Below, in pieces: positions 16,598-24,876 of a stretch of DNA of 46,125 nt. A model generated the notes under the pieces. The model did not search any database. It saw only the letters and a program-made list of their open reading frames with translations, and was not told where the DNA came from. How positions within the stretch are numbered: the first letter of the stretch is position 1; each line of letters begins with the position of its first letter. This DNA is from CAZEHO01 sp964511945. GTDB taxonomy: Bacteria > Actinomycetota > Acidimicrobiia > Spongiisociales > UBA11373. The DNA is taken from contig CAZEHO010000023.1 in assembly GCA_964511945.1 (NCBI GenBank), positions 1-46,125 of the forward strand, in the 5' to 3' direction. Both the position numbers and the translations under genes were made by a program.

Positions 16598-17629
16598 ATG
16601 AACGCCAAACGCCGCAGACCCACCATGCCAGACGTCGCCGCAGCTGCGGGCGTGTCATTGAAGACCGTTTCGCGGGTCGTCAACAAAGAGGAGGGCGTCA
16701 CGGAGCCGACCCGGGAGAGGGTTGAGGCGGCCATCCGCGAACTCGGCTATCGACCCAACATCTTGGCGAGAAGCCTGCGACCGGGCCAGCCCTCGGCACT
16801 TATTGGGCTGCTGATCACCGACATCACCAACCCGTTCTATTCATCAATCGCGTCGGCGATCGAACGGGTCGCTCGCTCAGAGGGGTACAGCCTCATTGTG
16901 GTTAACACCGATGAGGACCCCGAGCGCGAGCGGCAGATGACCGAGGACCTGATGTCACGGGGGGTCGATGGACTCATCGTCGTGCCCTCCGGCGGGGATA
17001 GTTCCCACCTCATCGATGAGCTCAACAGCGGCACCGCGATCGTGTGCCTTGACCGCGCCCCTGCGTCGCTCGACACCGACAGCGTGCTCCTCGACGACGC
17101 CGGCGGAGCGTTCAAGGCGGCAACCGCGCTCGTAGCCCGCGGCCACACGAGGATCGGTTTCATCGGTGACTCCCCGGAGATCGCAACGGCAGCAGCTCGG
17201 TTTGATGGCTTCGCGTCTGCGCTGAAACAGGCTGGGATCACCCTCGACGATGAGCTGATCCGATTGGGATCACACGATGTCGAGTCGGCTCGCAAGCGTG
17301 CGGCTCAGCTGCTTTCACTCCCACAGCCGCCCACGGCGCTGTTCACGACGAACAACCGGAACACGATCGGTGTGCTGCGAGAGATCGATGAGCTCGGCCT
17401 CGAGCTCGACGTCGTGGGTTTCGACGACTTCGAGCTGGCCGGCCTGCTTCGTGTTCCGGTGACGGTCGTTGCCTTCGATGCCTTTGAGATGGGCATGCGA
17501 GCTGCCGAAATCCTGTTCGAGAGGATCGGCGGGCTCGAGGCGCCGGCCCGGCACACCGTCATTCCCACCAGGCTCATCACTTACGAACTGCCGGGTCGCC
17601 CGAACAGTCCTGCGGGTCAAAGCTCATAG
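16598..17629 (+). CDS. LacI-family transcriptional regulator
   Basis: 343 aa. The N-terminal HTH (PDVAAAAGVSLKTVSRVVN, about 10-28) and hinge helix (RPNILARSLRPGQ) are typical. The periplasmic-binding-like effector domain (LIGLLITDITNPFYSSIA onward) senses a sugar or sugar phosphate. Its expected operator is a palindrome with a central CG, and exactly such sites (TGAyAACGTTrTCA) occur at 15051-15076 and 18994-19030. It should therefore control the aldolase-importer operon, its own kinase operon, the inositol-phosphate-synthase-like gene and the isomerase-kinase pair. Its start has a weak ribosome-binding site. Confidence 0.93.
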   Translation: MNAKRRRPTMPDVAAAAGVSLKTVSRVVNKEEGVTEPTRERVEAAIRELGYRPNILARSLRPGQPSALIGLLITDITNPFYSSIASAIERVARSEGYSLIVVNTDEDPERERQMTEDLMSRGVDGLIVVPSGGDSSHLIDELNSGTAIVCLDRAPASLDTDSVLLDDAGGAFKAATALVARGHTRIGFIGDSPEIATAAARFDGFASALKQAGITLDDELIRLGSHDVESARKRAAQLLSLPQPPTALFTTNNRNTIGVLREIDELGLELDVVGFDDFELAGLLRVPVTVVAFDAFEMGMRAAEILFERIGGLEAPARHTVIPTRLITYELPGRPNSPAGQSS

Positions 17630-17642
17630 AGCGCCGACGGTT

Positions 17643-18959
17643 CTACTCCTCGTAGTACTCGGTGCCGAGATGTGTGATGAGGTCTTCGCCCATCCAGTGC
17701 CGCAGGGTGTTCTTCAGCTTGGTGAGCTGGATGAACAGGTCGTTCTCCGCATAGAGGCCGGGGGCGGTCTGGGGGCTCTTGAGGTAGAACGACAGCCACT
17801 CCTGGATGCCCTTTCGTCCGGCTCGTGATGCCAGGTCCATGAAGAGTGCGAGGTCCAGGACGATCGGGGCGGCGAGGATCGAGTCCTTTGCCAGGAGATC
17901 GACTTTGATCTGCATCGGGTAGCGCATCCACCCGAAGATGTCGATGTTGTCCCAGCCTTCTTTGTTGTCACCACGGGGTGGGTAGTAGTTGATCCGCACC
18001 TTGTGATACATGTCGCCGTAGAGGTCGGGGTACACCTCTGGCTGGAGGATCTGCTCGAGCACCCCGAGCTTGGAGACTTCCTTGGACTTGAAGCTTTCGG
18101 GGTCGTCCAATACTTCGCCGTCGCGGTTGCCCAAGATGTTGGTGCTGAACCAGCCGTCGACGCCCAGGAGCCGGGCCTTGAAGCCCGGGGCCAGGATCGT
18201 CTTGATCAGCGTCTGGCCGGTCTTGAAGTCCTTGCCACTGATCGGGGTTCCGGTCTGCGCCGCCAACTCGGTCATCGCCGGGATGTCGACCGTCAGGTTG
18301 GGGGAACCATTCGCAAACGGCACTCCGAGCTTCAGTGCGGCATAGGCGTACACCTGGGAGGGGGCGATCTCGGCATCGCTGTTGCGCAGGCCCTCTTCGA
18401 ATGCGGCCAGGGACTGATGCACCGCGGTTGGTTCCCGGTAGGTCTCGGTGCTCCCGCACCACACCACGACGAGGCGGTCGCACCCGTTGTCGCGTTTGAA
18501 CGTTTCCATGTCGGCCATGAGCTGCTCGGCCAGGTCCATGGTGGAGGTGCCGGTCTTGAGGTGGTCGACGCCTTCGAGCTTCTTCACCCAGTCGTGGCTG
18601 AACACCGCAGGCATCGGCGAGATCTCACCAAGGTCCTCCGCCACGCTGGCCAGATCCCACGGATTCATCACGCCGCAGCGGAGCGCAGCCTGGTGGGCGT
18701 CATCTGAGATCGGGTCCCATCCGCCGAAGACGAGGTCGTCGAGGTCGGCGAGGGGGACGAAGTCCTTGATCATCGGATTGCGGTCGTCGGTGCGCTTGCC
18801 GAGGCGAATGTGGCCGAGCTGGGTCAGCGAACCGAACGGCTCCGCCAGGCCCCTGCGGGCGGCGATGACACCGGCGTAGAAGGTGGTGGCGACGGCACCC
18901 ATTCCGGGGGTGAGGATGCCCAGCTTGCCCGAAGCCGGCTTGATGTCGATGGCGGTCAC
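17643..18959 (-). CDS. myo-Inositol-1-phosphate synthase-like protein
   Basis: 438 aa, GTG start with AAGGGAG five bases upstream. Family hallmarks are in order: NAD-binding GILTPGMGAVATTFYAG (14-30), VVVWCGSTETYREP (matching the LWTANTERY region), FANGSPNLTVDIP (216-226), SGKDFKTGQT (241-250) with a catalytic-region Lys, WFSTNILGNRDG (270-281) and KDSILAAPIVLDL. The full-length form suggests a genuine MIPS fold that isomerises a hexose-6-phosphate to a cyclitol phosphate with transient NAD oxidation. It lies inside a LacI regulon of catabolic genes rather than with phosphatidylinositol or mycothiol genes, so a variant reaction or reverse use is possible. It is convergent with lacI and divergent from the isomerase gene. 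Confidence 0.87.
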   Translation of the reverse strand: MTAIDIKPASGKLGILTPGMGAVATTFYAGVIAARRGLAEPFGSLTQLGHIRLGKRTDDRNPMIKDFVPLADLDDLVFGGWDPISDDAHQAALRCGVMNPWDLASVAEDLGEISPMPAVFSHDWVKKLEGVDHLKTGTSTMDLAEQLMADMETFKRDNGCDRLVVVWCGSTETYREPTAVHQSLAAFEEGLRNSDAEIAPSQVYAYAALKLGVPFANGSPNLTVDIPAMTELAAQTGTPISGKDFKTGQTLIKTILAPGFKARLLGVDGWFSTNILGNRDGEVLDDPESFKSKEVSKLGVLEQILQPEVYPDLYGDMYHKVRINYYPPRGDNKEGWDNIDIFGWMRYPMQIKVDLLAKDSILAAPIVLDLALFMDLASRAGRKGIQEWLSFYLKSPQTAPGLYAENDLFIQLTKLKNTLRHWMGEDLITHLGTEYYEE

Positions 18960-18993
18960 AAAGACTCCCTTGGAACGGTCGGGTAGGCATTTC

Positions 18994-19030
18994 AGACTAC
19001 GTTGTCATTTCCCTCCTGACAACGTTATCA
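18994..19030. promoter_or_regulatory. Pair of LacI-type operators in the MIPS/isomerase divergent promoter
   Basis: TGACAACGTTATCA (19017-19030) is the best match to the palindrome found at 15051-15076, and AGACTACGTTGTCA (18994-19007) is a second site 23 bp away. The two also form a perfect 9-bp inverted repeat (ACGTTGTCA and TGACAACGT). The site pair sits between starts at 18959 (leftward) and 19096 (rightward), suitable for coordinated repression. Confidence 0.78.
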
Positions 19031-19095
19031 TTCTCGACGATGACCCGCTCTCCGGCGGGGCTGGGTTGGACTGTCCGACCGAGGGAGCGTGACTC

Positions 19096-19782
19096 TTGAA
19101 GCGCAGTGAGGTCAACCAGATCATCGACGATGCTGAGGTTTTGCTCTCGGAGTGCGGTTTCGTGCTCCCTCCTTTCGGATCGTGGAGTCCCGCGGACTGG
19201 AGCGAACGTCCGCCTGAAGAGGTATCCGGAATCGTCGCCAAGGGCCTCGGGTGGGACATCACCGACTTCGGGAAAGGCGACTTCGCTCACACGGGGCTAT
19301 GTCTTTTCACCCTGAGGAATGGCAGCCTCGGGGAGCTGCAACAAGGAAAGGGCAAGGTGTACGCCGAGAAGATCATGATGAGCCGGCCGTCTCAGGTGAC
19401 CCCGATGCACTTCCACTGGGCAAAGACGGAAGACATCATCAACCGCGGCGGAGGGCCGCTGGTCGTGCAGGTCTATGGCTCTTCCGACGACGAGGGGCTT
19501 TCCGAGGAGCCGGTGAGCGTCGAGATCGACTCGGTGACGCACACCTTGCCCCCGGGCGAGATCCTCGAGCTCGGTCGCGGTCAGAGCATCACGATGTATC
19601 CCGGCGTCTATCACTCGTTTTGGGGGGCGAGCGAGGATGTCCTCGTTGGTGAGGTCTCATCAGTCAACGACGATGCGACCGACAACCGATTCCTCGAGTC
19701 GGTGGGGCGCTTCCCTTCCATCGACGAGGACGCGTCGCCTTCTCGGCTGCTCGTCCCCGACTACGGACCCTTCCTCAAATGA
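19096..19782 (+). CDS. D-lyxose/D-mannose isomerase-like cupin protein
   Basis: 228 aa, TTG start with GAGGGAG about seven bases upstream. It matches the D-lyxose ketol-isomerase family. Residues H105, H107 and E112 (PMHFHWAKTEDI) plus H173 (YPGVYHSFWG) supply the cupin metal site. The N-terminal KRSEVNQIIDDAEVLLSECG and the central YAEKIMMSRPSQVTPMHFH are family-typical, as is the length. Known members interconvert aldose and ketose forms of lyxose or mannose. Here it is first in a two-gene operon with a kinase that overlaps its stop by four bases, and it is downstream of LacI-type operators. It likely performs the aldose-ketose step of this island pathway. Confidence 0.85.
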   Translation: MKRSEVNQIIDDAEVLLSECGFVLPPFGSWSPADWSERPPEEVSGIVAKGLGWDITDFGKGDFAHTGLCLFTLRNGSLGELQQGKGKVYAEKIMMSRPSQVTPMHFHWAKTEDIINRGGGPLVVQVYGSSDDEGLSEEPVSVEIDSVTHTLPPGEILELGRGQSITMYPGVYHSFWGASEDVLVGEVSSVNDDATDNRFLESVGRFPSIDEDASPSRLLVPDYGPFLK

Positions 19783-21059
19783 GCCAAGCCACAGCGTCAG
19801 AAGTGACCACGCCCGACGGCTACCGGCTGCTGGATGAAGCGGCGGTGATTCCGGTGCTGGCCGAGATCCCGGCAATCGCCCAACGCCTCGGCGGCGACCC
19901 GGCCGGCTGGTCGGCGGAGACACTGCAGGGTGGCAACGTGAACCAGATCTATGCGGTTGCCGGTCCCGCCGGAAGTGTCTGCACCAAGCAGTCCATGCCG
20001 TATATGCGCCTGCTCGGACCTGCGGCGCCTTTGCCACTCAATCGCATCGTGTTCGAGCAGCGCACCCTCGCCGAGCATGCGCGGCATGTGCCGAGCCGGG
20101 TGCCCGAGATCTACCACTTCGACCCCACCCTGCATCTGCTGGTGATGGAGCATCTCTCCGGCCACCGGGAGTTGCGTGACCTGCTGATCGACAACGAGCA
20201 GCCCTCCCACGCCGCCGCCGACGTCGGCGAGTACATGGCCAACACGCTGTTCTGTACCTCGGCGTTGGCGCTGAGCGCCGCCGACTGCAGGCGCCTGTCT
20301 GCCTCCATGGCGGGGAACTCGGGAATGACCAAGCTGATGGAGGATTTCACCTTCGTCGAGCCCTACATGGACCACCCACACAACAGGTGGAACGCACCGC
20401 ACCTCGACGAGGTCGTCGCACAGTTCCGCAGGGACCGGGCGCTCAAGCTCGCCGTCGGGCGCCTGAAGCGCCGCTACTTGGGGGCCGGCGAGGCGCTCGT
20501 CCACGGGGATCTGCACACCGGCTCGTTCCTGGTGGGCGGGGGTGACACGCGGGTGATCGACTTCGAGCTGTCGCACTACGGGCCGATGGGCTTCGATGTG
20601 GGTTTGCTGATCTCACACGCGTTCATCAACTTCTTCGGTCAAGACGGCATGCCCGACCGGCGCGATGAGCGGCGCTTCGGCCAGCAATGGACCCTTCGTT
20701 TTGTGGCCGAGGTTTGGCAGCAGTTCGCTGCGCAGTTCGCGGTGCTCTGGAACACGCAGCGCAGCGGAGACGCCTATCCGTTGGGCTGGTTCGGGAACGA
20801 CACAGATGCCGCTGAGGCCGCCCTCGACGACGTCCTGGGCGGGATCCTCACCGATGCGATCGGTTTCGCCGGCACTGAGATGATTCGGCGCATCATCGGT
20901 CTGGGGCAGGTACCGGATCTGGAGCAGATCGACGACCCCGCGATGAAATCTCGCTTCGAACTGCGCTGTCTGCATTTCGCCCGTGACCTGGTGCTCAGTG
21001 CTTCGCGATTCGAGGACGTCGGGGCCGTCTGCCGCGCCGCAGAGGCGGCTCGGGCCTAG
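19779..21059 (+). CDS. S-methyl-5-thioribose kinase-like kinase (APH fold)
   Basis: 426 aa, ATG overlapping the preceding stop (ATGA). It has the MtnK pattern: CTKQSMPYMRLLG with ATP-site Lys70, VHGDLHTGSF (catalytic loop, D244) and VIDFELSHYGPMGFDVG (metal-binding D261 and the GPxGFD motif). MtnK phosphorylates the anomeric hydroxyl of methylthioribose and, in some bacteria, of 5-deoxyribose. No mtnA-type isomerase is seen in the window; the adjacent cupin isomerase may take its place or the substrate may differ. Coupling with the isomerase gene and LacI control argue for a sugar-salvage role. Confidence 0.83.
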   Translation: MSQATASEVTTPDGYRLLDEAAVIPVLAEIPAIAQRLGGDPAGWSAETLQGGNVNQIYAVAGPAGSVCTKQSMPYMRLLGPAAPLPLNRIVFEQRTLAEHARHVPSRVPEIYHFDPTLHLLVMEHLSGHRELRDLLIDNEQPSHAAADVGEYMANTLFCTSALALSAADCRRLSASMAGNSGMTKLMEDFTFVEPYMDHPHNRWNAPHLDEVVAQFRRDRALKLAVGRLKRRYLGAGEALVHGDLHTGSFLVGGGDTRVIDFELSHYGPMGFDVGLLISHAFINFFGQDGMPDRRDERRFGQQWTLRFVAEVWQQFAAQFAVLWNTQRSGDAYPLGWFGNDTDAAEAALDDVLGGILTDAIGFAGTEMIRRIIGLGQVPDLEQIDDPAMKSRFELRCLHFARDLVLSASRFEDVGAVCRAAEAARA

Positions 21060-21080
21060 GGGCGCAAAGGCTGAGGCCGG

Positions 21081-22160
21081 CTATTGGCGGTCGGAGATGT
21101 CGAGGGAATCATCCAGCAGTTCGGCGAGGTGAATTACCCGAACGTTCTTGAGCTTTGCGGTCTCGGAGCGCACCTGGCGGTAGCAGCCCGGGTTCACGGT
21201 GACGATGACGTCCGCTCCGGAGTCGACTACCTCCTGGTGCTTGGGCTCAAAAACGCGATGAGCGTCGTCGGGACGGAGCAGCGAGTAGCTGCCGGCCGAA
21301 CCGCAGCACACGGCTGCAGAGGGGAGTTCGACCAGCTGCCCGAGGCGGGCCACGATTTCTCTGATCTGTTGGGCGACTCCCAGCCCGTTGCGGAGATGGC
21401 ATGAGTCCTGGATCGCAATACGAGGAGGCCTGCCGTCGATCTGAACGGGTTCAAGACGGTCCAGGTCGAGTTCCCCGCCTTCGATGATCCACTGCGAGAG
21501 CTCCCGAACCCGGGACCGGCCGAGCTCCTCCGCCAGGTGAGCGGCGCAGCCGCCGGCGGTCGTCACGATCGTTCCCGGGAGCCGCTCACCAAGCTTCCGG
21601 GCCAACTCACTCCCCCTGTCGGGGTCTCCATTGTGAGCGTGGAGCGCACCGCAGCATCCCGCTGCGGGATCGACGTCCAGGTCCGGGAACCTTCGCGCCA
21701 CGCAACGAGATACACCCGGGTACAGCAGGCGCTCGAAACACCCCAGCATCAGGTGATGTGACCCGGTGCCGGGCCGGCGTGGAGCGGGTCGCCTGAACCA
21801 TGCGGCCATCCGAACGATCCACGACCGGTTGACGAGGGCGAACAGGGCCCTCACTCGCAGCGGCTTGCGCCGCCATGTGGAGGCTCGCCACTCTTTGAGT
21901 AGCTCCCCGTATTGCACGCCGGCCGGGCACACCGGTTCGCATGCCCGACAGCCCAGGCAGAACGCGGACTGCTCGGTGACGGTTTGATCGGCCGGGTCGA
22001 GGTGGCCGGCGGCGGTCGCTCGCATCAATGAGATCCGGCCGCGCGGTGAAGAGGCCTCATCGGCCGTCAGTCGATAAGTCGGACACGCCGGCAGGCAGTA
22101 GCCGCAAGAGATGCACCGTTCCAGGAGCGAGTCGAGTTCGGCTACCGAGAAGCCCCTCAT
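21081..22160 (-). CDS. glcF: Glycolate oxidase iron-sulfur subunit-like protein (GlcF family)
   Basis: 359 aa with two 4Fe-4S motifs: C16-x2-C19-x2-C22-x3-C26-P and C68-x2-C71-x2-C74-x3-C78-P. Two CCG domains follow (GCCGALHAHNGD and AVCCGSAGSY). This is the electron-transfer partner of FAD-linked 2-hydroxyacid dehydrogenases such as GlcD, passing electrons to the quinone pool. Its start overlaps the stop of the flavin subunit gene by four bases. GlcE is missing, as in two-subunit variants. It probably serves oxidation of a hydroxyacid formed by the pathway in this regulon. Confidence 0.88.
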   Translation of the reverse strand: MRGFSVAELDSLLERCISCGYCLPACPTYRLTADEASSPRGRISLMRATAAGHLDPADQTVTEQSAFCLGCRACEPVCPAGVQYGELLKEWRASTWRRKPLRVRALFALVNRSWIVRMAAWFRRPAPRRPGTGSHHLMLGCFERLLYPGVSRCVARRFPDLDVDPAAGCCGALHAHNGDPDRGSELARKLGERLPGTIVTTAGGCAAHLAEELGRSRVRELSQWIIEGGELDLDRLEPVQIDGRPPRIAIQDSCHLRNGLGVAQQIREIVARLGQLVELPSAAVCCGSAGSYSLLRPDDAHRVFEPKHQEVVDSGADVIVTVNPGCYRQVRSETAKLKNVRVIHLAELLDDSLDISDRQ

Positions 22161-23638
22161 GACCCGAGCTTCCCGGGGTTGAGAATGCCTGCCGGATCGA
22201 ACGCCTTCTTCACCCGTTGCAGCAGGGCGATGTGAGCCGGACCCAACTGCTGTTCAAGGAATGGGAGCTTGGTAACCCCGATGCCGTGCTCACCGCTGAT
22301 CGTGCCGCCGAGCCTGATCGCTTCCCCGAAGATCTCGTGAACTGCCTCATCCGCCGCCGCTCGGGCCGCCGGGTCGCCCGGGTCGATCACGATGGTTGGA
22401 TGCAGGTTCCCGTCCCCCGCATGCCCAAACGTGCCGCACAGCAGTCCCCGCCGTCGGGTGATCTCTTCAACGGCCAGAACCATCTCTGCGAGTCGGGGCC
22501 GGGGGACGGTGACGTCCTCGAGAATCGTGGCCGGCGCCAGTCTCGAGAGAGCCGGGAGGGTGCAACGACGGGCTGCGAGGAGTTCCTCGGACTGGGCAAC
22601 GCTCGCAGCCATGGTGACCTCGAGCGCCCCGACGTCGACGCACACCTGCGCGATGCGTTCGAGGTGCTGATCCACCACATCGGGCATGCCGTCGTCACCG
22701 AAGAGGAGGAGAGCGCCTGCATCACGGCGCAGTCCCAGGCCTGAGTAGTCCTCGACCACCCCGATGCAGGTTCGGTCCAGGAACTCGAGGGTCGCCGGCA
22801 GGATTCCGCCGGCGATGGTCATTTCGACCGCCCGGGACGCCTCGGCAAGATCCGCGAAGTAGGCAACACCCGTCTTGGTGACGGCCGGCGAGGGAAGGAG
22901 ACCGAGCACGATCCTCGTGATCACTCCGAGTGTTCCCTCTGAACCCACAACGAGGCGGGTCAGGTCGTACCCCGCCACGTCTTTGACGAGACGACCACCG
23001 GCGCGGATGATCTCACCGCTAGCCAGCACGAACTCCACACCCAGCATGTACCGGCCGGTCACTCCGTACTTCAAGCCCCGGAGGCCACCGGCGTTCGTCG
23101 CCACGTTTCCGCCCACCGTGCACACCACCCGCGAGCCCGGATCCGGGGCGTACAGCAACCCGTGGGCGGCGGCCGCTTCGACCAAACGGTCCGTCGTCAC
23201 TCCCGGCTCGACGACTGCCAGCATTTCGGATTCGTTGATTTCGAGGATCCGGTTCATCCGTGTGAGTGGCATCACGATCCCACCGTGGATGGGGACCGTT
23301 CCGCCGCAGAGGCTGGTGCCCGACCCGCGCGGCACCAGCGGGATTCGATGCTCAGAGGCGATCCGGGCGATCCCTGCGACTTCCTCGGTCGTGCCCGGCA
23401 GAACCACGGCGTCTGGACGCCGGCGAAACAAGGGGGTGGCGTCAATGGCGTAGGGCTCCCGCTCGCCCGGCTGGGTCCGCACGTACTCAGATCCAACGAT
23501 CCCGGCGAGCTCCTGCAGCACGGCCGGCGTCACCGTCCCGAAACCGCCCGGATCACCCCCGAGCCCGTCGTTGTTCGCCGAGCCCGCGCCCGCCTGGCGG
23601 TCACGAGCCCCCCTGCCGACTCGTCTGCGTTTCCACAT
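22157..23638 (-). CDS. glcD: FAD-linked 2-hydroxyacid oxidase/dehydrogenase (GlcD family)
   Basis: About 493 aa from ATG 23638, chosen for GAGGGG eight bases upstream; a longer GTG/ATG frame reaches 23662. Residues after about 35 are the conserved part: a VAO/PCMH FAD domain (VVLPGTTEEVAGIARI, PLVPRGSGTSLCGGTVP, GGNVATNAGGLRGLKYG) and an FAD-oxidase C domain ending in GTISGEHGIGVTKLPFL. The 30-residue Arg/Gly-rich N-terminus is atypical. The GlcD family oxidises D-lactate, glycolate or other 2-hydroxyacids. It lies beside the GntR-type operator at 23725 and is divergent from the methyltransferase gene, so the two are probably co-regulated. Confidence 0.88.
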   Translation of the reverse strand: MWKRRRVGRGARDRQAGAGSANNDGLGGDPGGFGTVTPAVLQELAGIVGSEYVRTQPGEREPYAIDATPLFRRRPDAVVLPGTTEEVAGIARIASEHRIPLVPRGSGTSLCGGTVPIHGGIVMPLTRMNRILEINESEMLAVVEPGVTTDRLVEAAAAHGLLYAPDPGSRVVCTVGGNVATNAGGLRGLKYGVTGRYMLGVEFVLASGEIIRAGGRLVKDVAGYDLTRLVVGSEGTLGVITRIVLGLLPSPAVTKTGVAYFADLAEASRAVEMTIAGGILPATLEFLDRTCIGVVEDYSGLGLRRDAGALLLFGDDGMPDVVDQHLERIAQVCVDVGALEVTMAASVAQSEELLAARRCTLPALSRLAPATILEDVTVPRPRLAEMVLAVEEITRRRGLLCGTFGHAGDGNLHPTIVIDPGDPAARAAADEAVHEIFGEAIRLGGTISGEHGIGVTKLPFLEQQLGPAHIALLQRVKKAFDPAGILNPGKLGS

Positions 23639-23724
23639 CACGGATGCCCCTCGCAACGCCACACCAACGATTCGGTGTTCACCAGATCGGACTCAGTTCA
23701 GAGATCATCTGTCTGTTTGTTGTA

Positions 23725-23740
23725 AGTGACAAGAGACACT
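23725..23740. promoter_or_regulatory. Putative GntR operator 1 (GlcD / corrinoid methyltransferase promoter)
   Basis: AGTGACAAGAGACACT lies between the leftward glcD and rightward methyltransferase genes. It differs from the site at 28449-28464 only in the central three bases, and shares the AGAGACA half-site with 30768-30786. Confidence 0.65.
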
Positions 23741-23877
23741 ACCATGTGGCCCAACCTCGCACCGGCGCCGGCATAGGAGGCCACCTGCCGCAACCCACGG
23801 CGGGGTGCTTCGAGCCATGAGATCCGCCGGACCGCCACCGATCAAGCCGACGGGCTGAGACTGGAGGCACATCGAAG

Positions 23878-24732
23878 ATGAAGACAACGCTCACCAGCCG
23901 GACCGCCAGCGTGACCATTGACACCGAGGGTCCGTTCATCATGATCGGCGAGAAGATCAACCCGACCGGTCGCAAGCGGCTGGCGGCAGCGTTGACCGAC
24001 GGCGACCTCGACTACGTCGTTGACCTTGCCGTCGGCCAAGTCGACGCGGGGGCCGACCTTCTCGACGTCAACGTGGGTGTCCCCGGAATCGACGAAGCCA
24101 AGACCATGCGCGAAGTCGTCGAAGCGGTCACCGCCGCCATCGACGTGCCCCTCTGCATCGACTCCCCCAACCACGCAGCCGTAGCAGCGGGTGTCGCCGC
24201 CTGTTCCGCCCGACCACTGGTGAACTCGGTCAACGGCGAGGAAGCGTCGATGCAAGCGATCCTGCCCATCGTCAAAGAGCACGACACCGCCGTCATCGGG
24301 CTCACCCTCGATGAGGACGGGATCCCCCCAACGGCTGAGGCACGCTTTGCGGTCGCCGCCAAGATCATCGAACGAGCCGACTCGATGGGCATACCCCTCG
24401 AGAGCATCATCATCGATCCACTCGTCCTCACCGTGGGAGCAGACAGCAACGCAGCGCGGGTGACTCTCGACACGATCGCGCTCGTCACGGCCGAATACGG
24501 GAGCAACGTCAACCTCGGTGCCAGCAACGTGTCATTCGGATTGCCCGACCGGCACACCCTGAACCAGGCCTTCCTTGGATTGGCGATGGGAGCCGGTGCA
24601 TCCTGTGCCATCACCGACGTTGCCAACCTGGCTCCAACGATCCGGGCGGCCGACCTCCTGCGGGGACGCGACGCCCACGGACTGAGCTACATCAAGTACT
24701 TCCGGGCGCATCGCTCCGAAGAGGACGGATAG
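23878..24732 (+). CDS. Methyltetrahydrofolate:corrinoid methyltransferase-like protein (pterin-binding)
   Basis: 284 aa with the dihydropteroate-synthase-like TIM barrel of AcsE/MtgA/MtrH-type enzymes. Recognisable motifs are FIMIGEKINPTGRK, the pterin-site DVNVGVPGIDE, PLCIDSPN, PLVNSVNGE and NLGASNVSFGLPDR. It should transfer a methyl group between tetrahydrofolate and a methylated corrinoid protein, here most likely from the corrinoid protein at 27690. With the MttB homologue it completes a three-component demethylation system. The ATG is preceded by GGAGGC ten bases upstream; the promoter region carries GntR-type site 1. Confidence 0.88.
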   Translation: MKTTLTSRTASVTIDTEGPFIMIGEKINPTGRKRLAAALTDGDLDYVVDLAVGQVDAGADLLDVNVGVPGIDEAKTMREVVEAVTAAIDVPLCIDSPNHAAVAAGVAACSARPLVNSVNGEEASMQAILPIVKEHDTAVIGLTLDEDGIPPTAEARFAVAAKIIERADSMGIPLESIIIDPLVLTVGADSNAARVTLDTIALVTAEYGSNVNLGASNVSFGLPDRHTLNQAFLGLAMGAGASCAITDVANLAPTIRAADLLRGRDAHGLSYIKYFRAHRSEEDG

Positions 24733-24755
24733 GCACGAGTGCTCTTGAATCGTGC
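24733..24755 (+). terminator. Small hairpin after the pterin methyltransferase gene
   Basis: GCACGA (24733-24738) pairs with TCGTGC (24750-24755) directly after the stop codon at 24732. No T-run follows. It may stabilise the message end or set the ratio between the methyltransferase and downstream genes. Confidence 0.3.
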
Positions 24756-24762
24756 GAGAGGG

Positions 24763-24876
24763 ATGGAGCAGATGAAACCTCGAAGGGTGCAACTACCGAA
24801 GCGTCGAACCGCAATGAGCCCCATGGCCGGCGGCAAGCCGCCCACGCCGGTGGGGTGCTCGAAGGTGAGGTCGTAA
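24763..24876 (+). CDS. Possible 37-aa basic leader-type protein coupled to the amidohydrolase
   Basis: A short frame from ATG 24763 (or ATG 24772, which has GGAG three bases upstream) ends in TAA at 24874-24876, and the A of that stop is the first base of the amidohydrolase ATG (TAATG). The product is basic and Pro-rich (KPRRVQLPKRR, then MAGGKPPTPVGCSKVRS). I recognise no family. The one-base stop-start overlap is the main evidence: it looks like a leader cistron for coupled translation. It could be chance, since the region is only 140 bp. Confidence 0.35.
   Translation: MEQMKPRRVQLPKRRTAMSPMAGGKPPTPVGCSKVRS

Noticed and set aside
24750..24800. Glycine-riboswitch-like string CTCGAAGGGTGCAA
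   Set aside because: The second conserved block of the aptamer (TCTCAGG followed by GGAC) is missing, and no glycine-related gene follows.
24812..24875. Resemblance to the 3' part of actinobacterial SAM-type riboswitches (GGCGGCAA, then GGTGGGGTGC)
   Set aside because: Only short GC-rich strings match; the pairing that results (GGCGGC with GCCGCC) is not the SAM aptamer architecture, and the stretch is better explained as part of a coupled short frame. A covariance-model search would decide.
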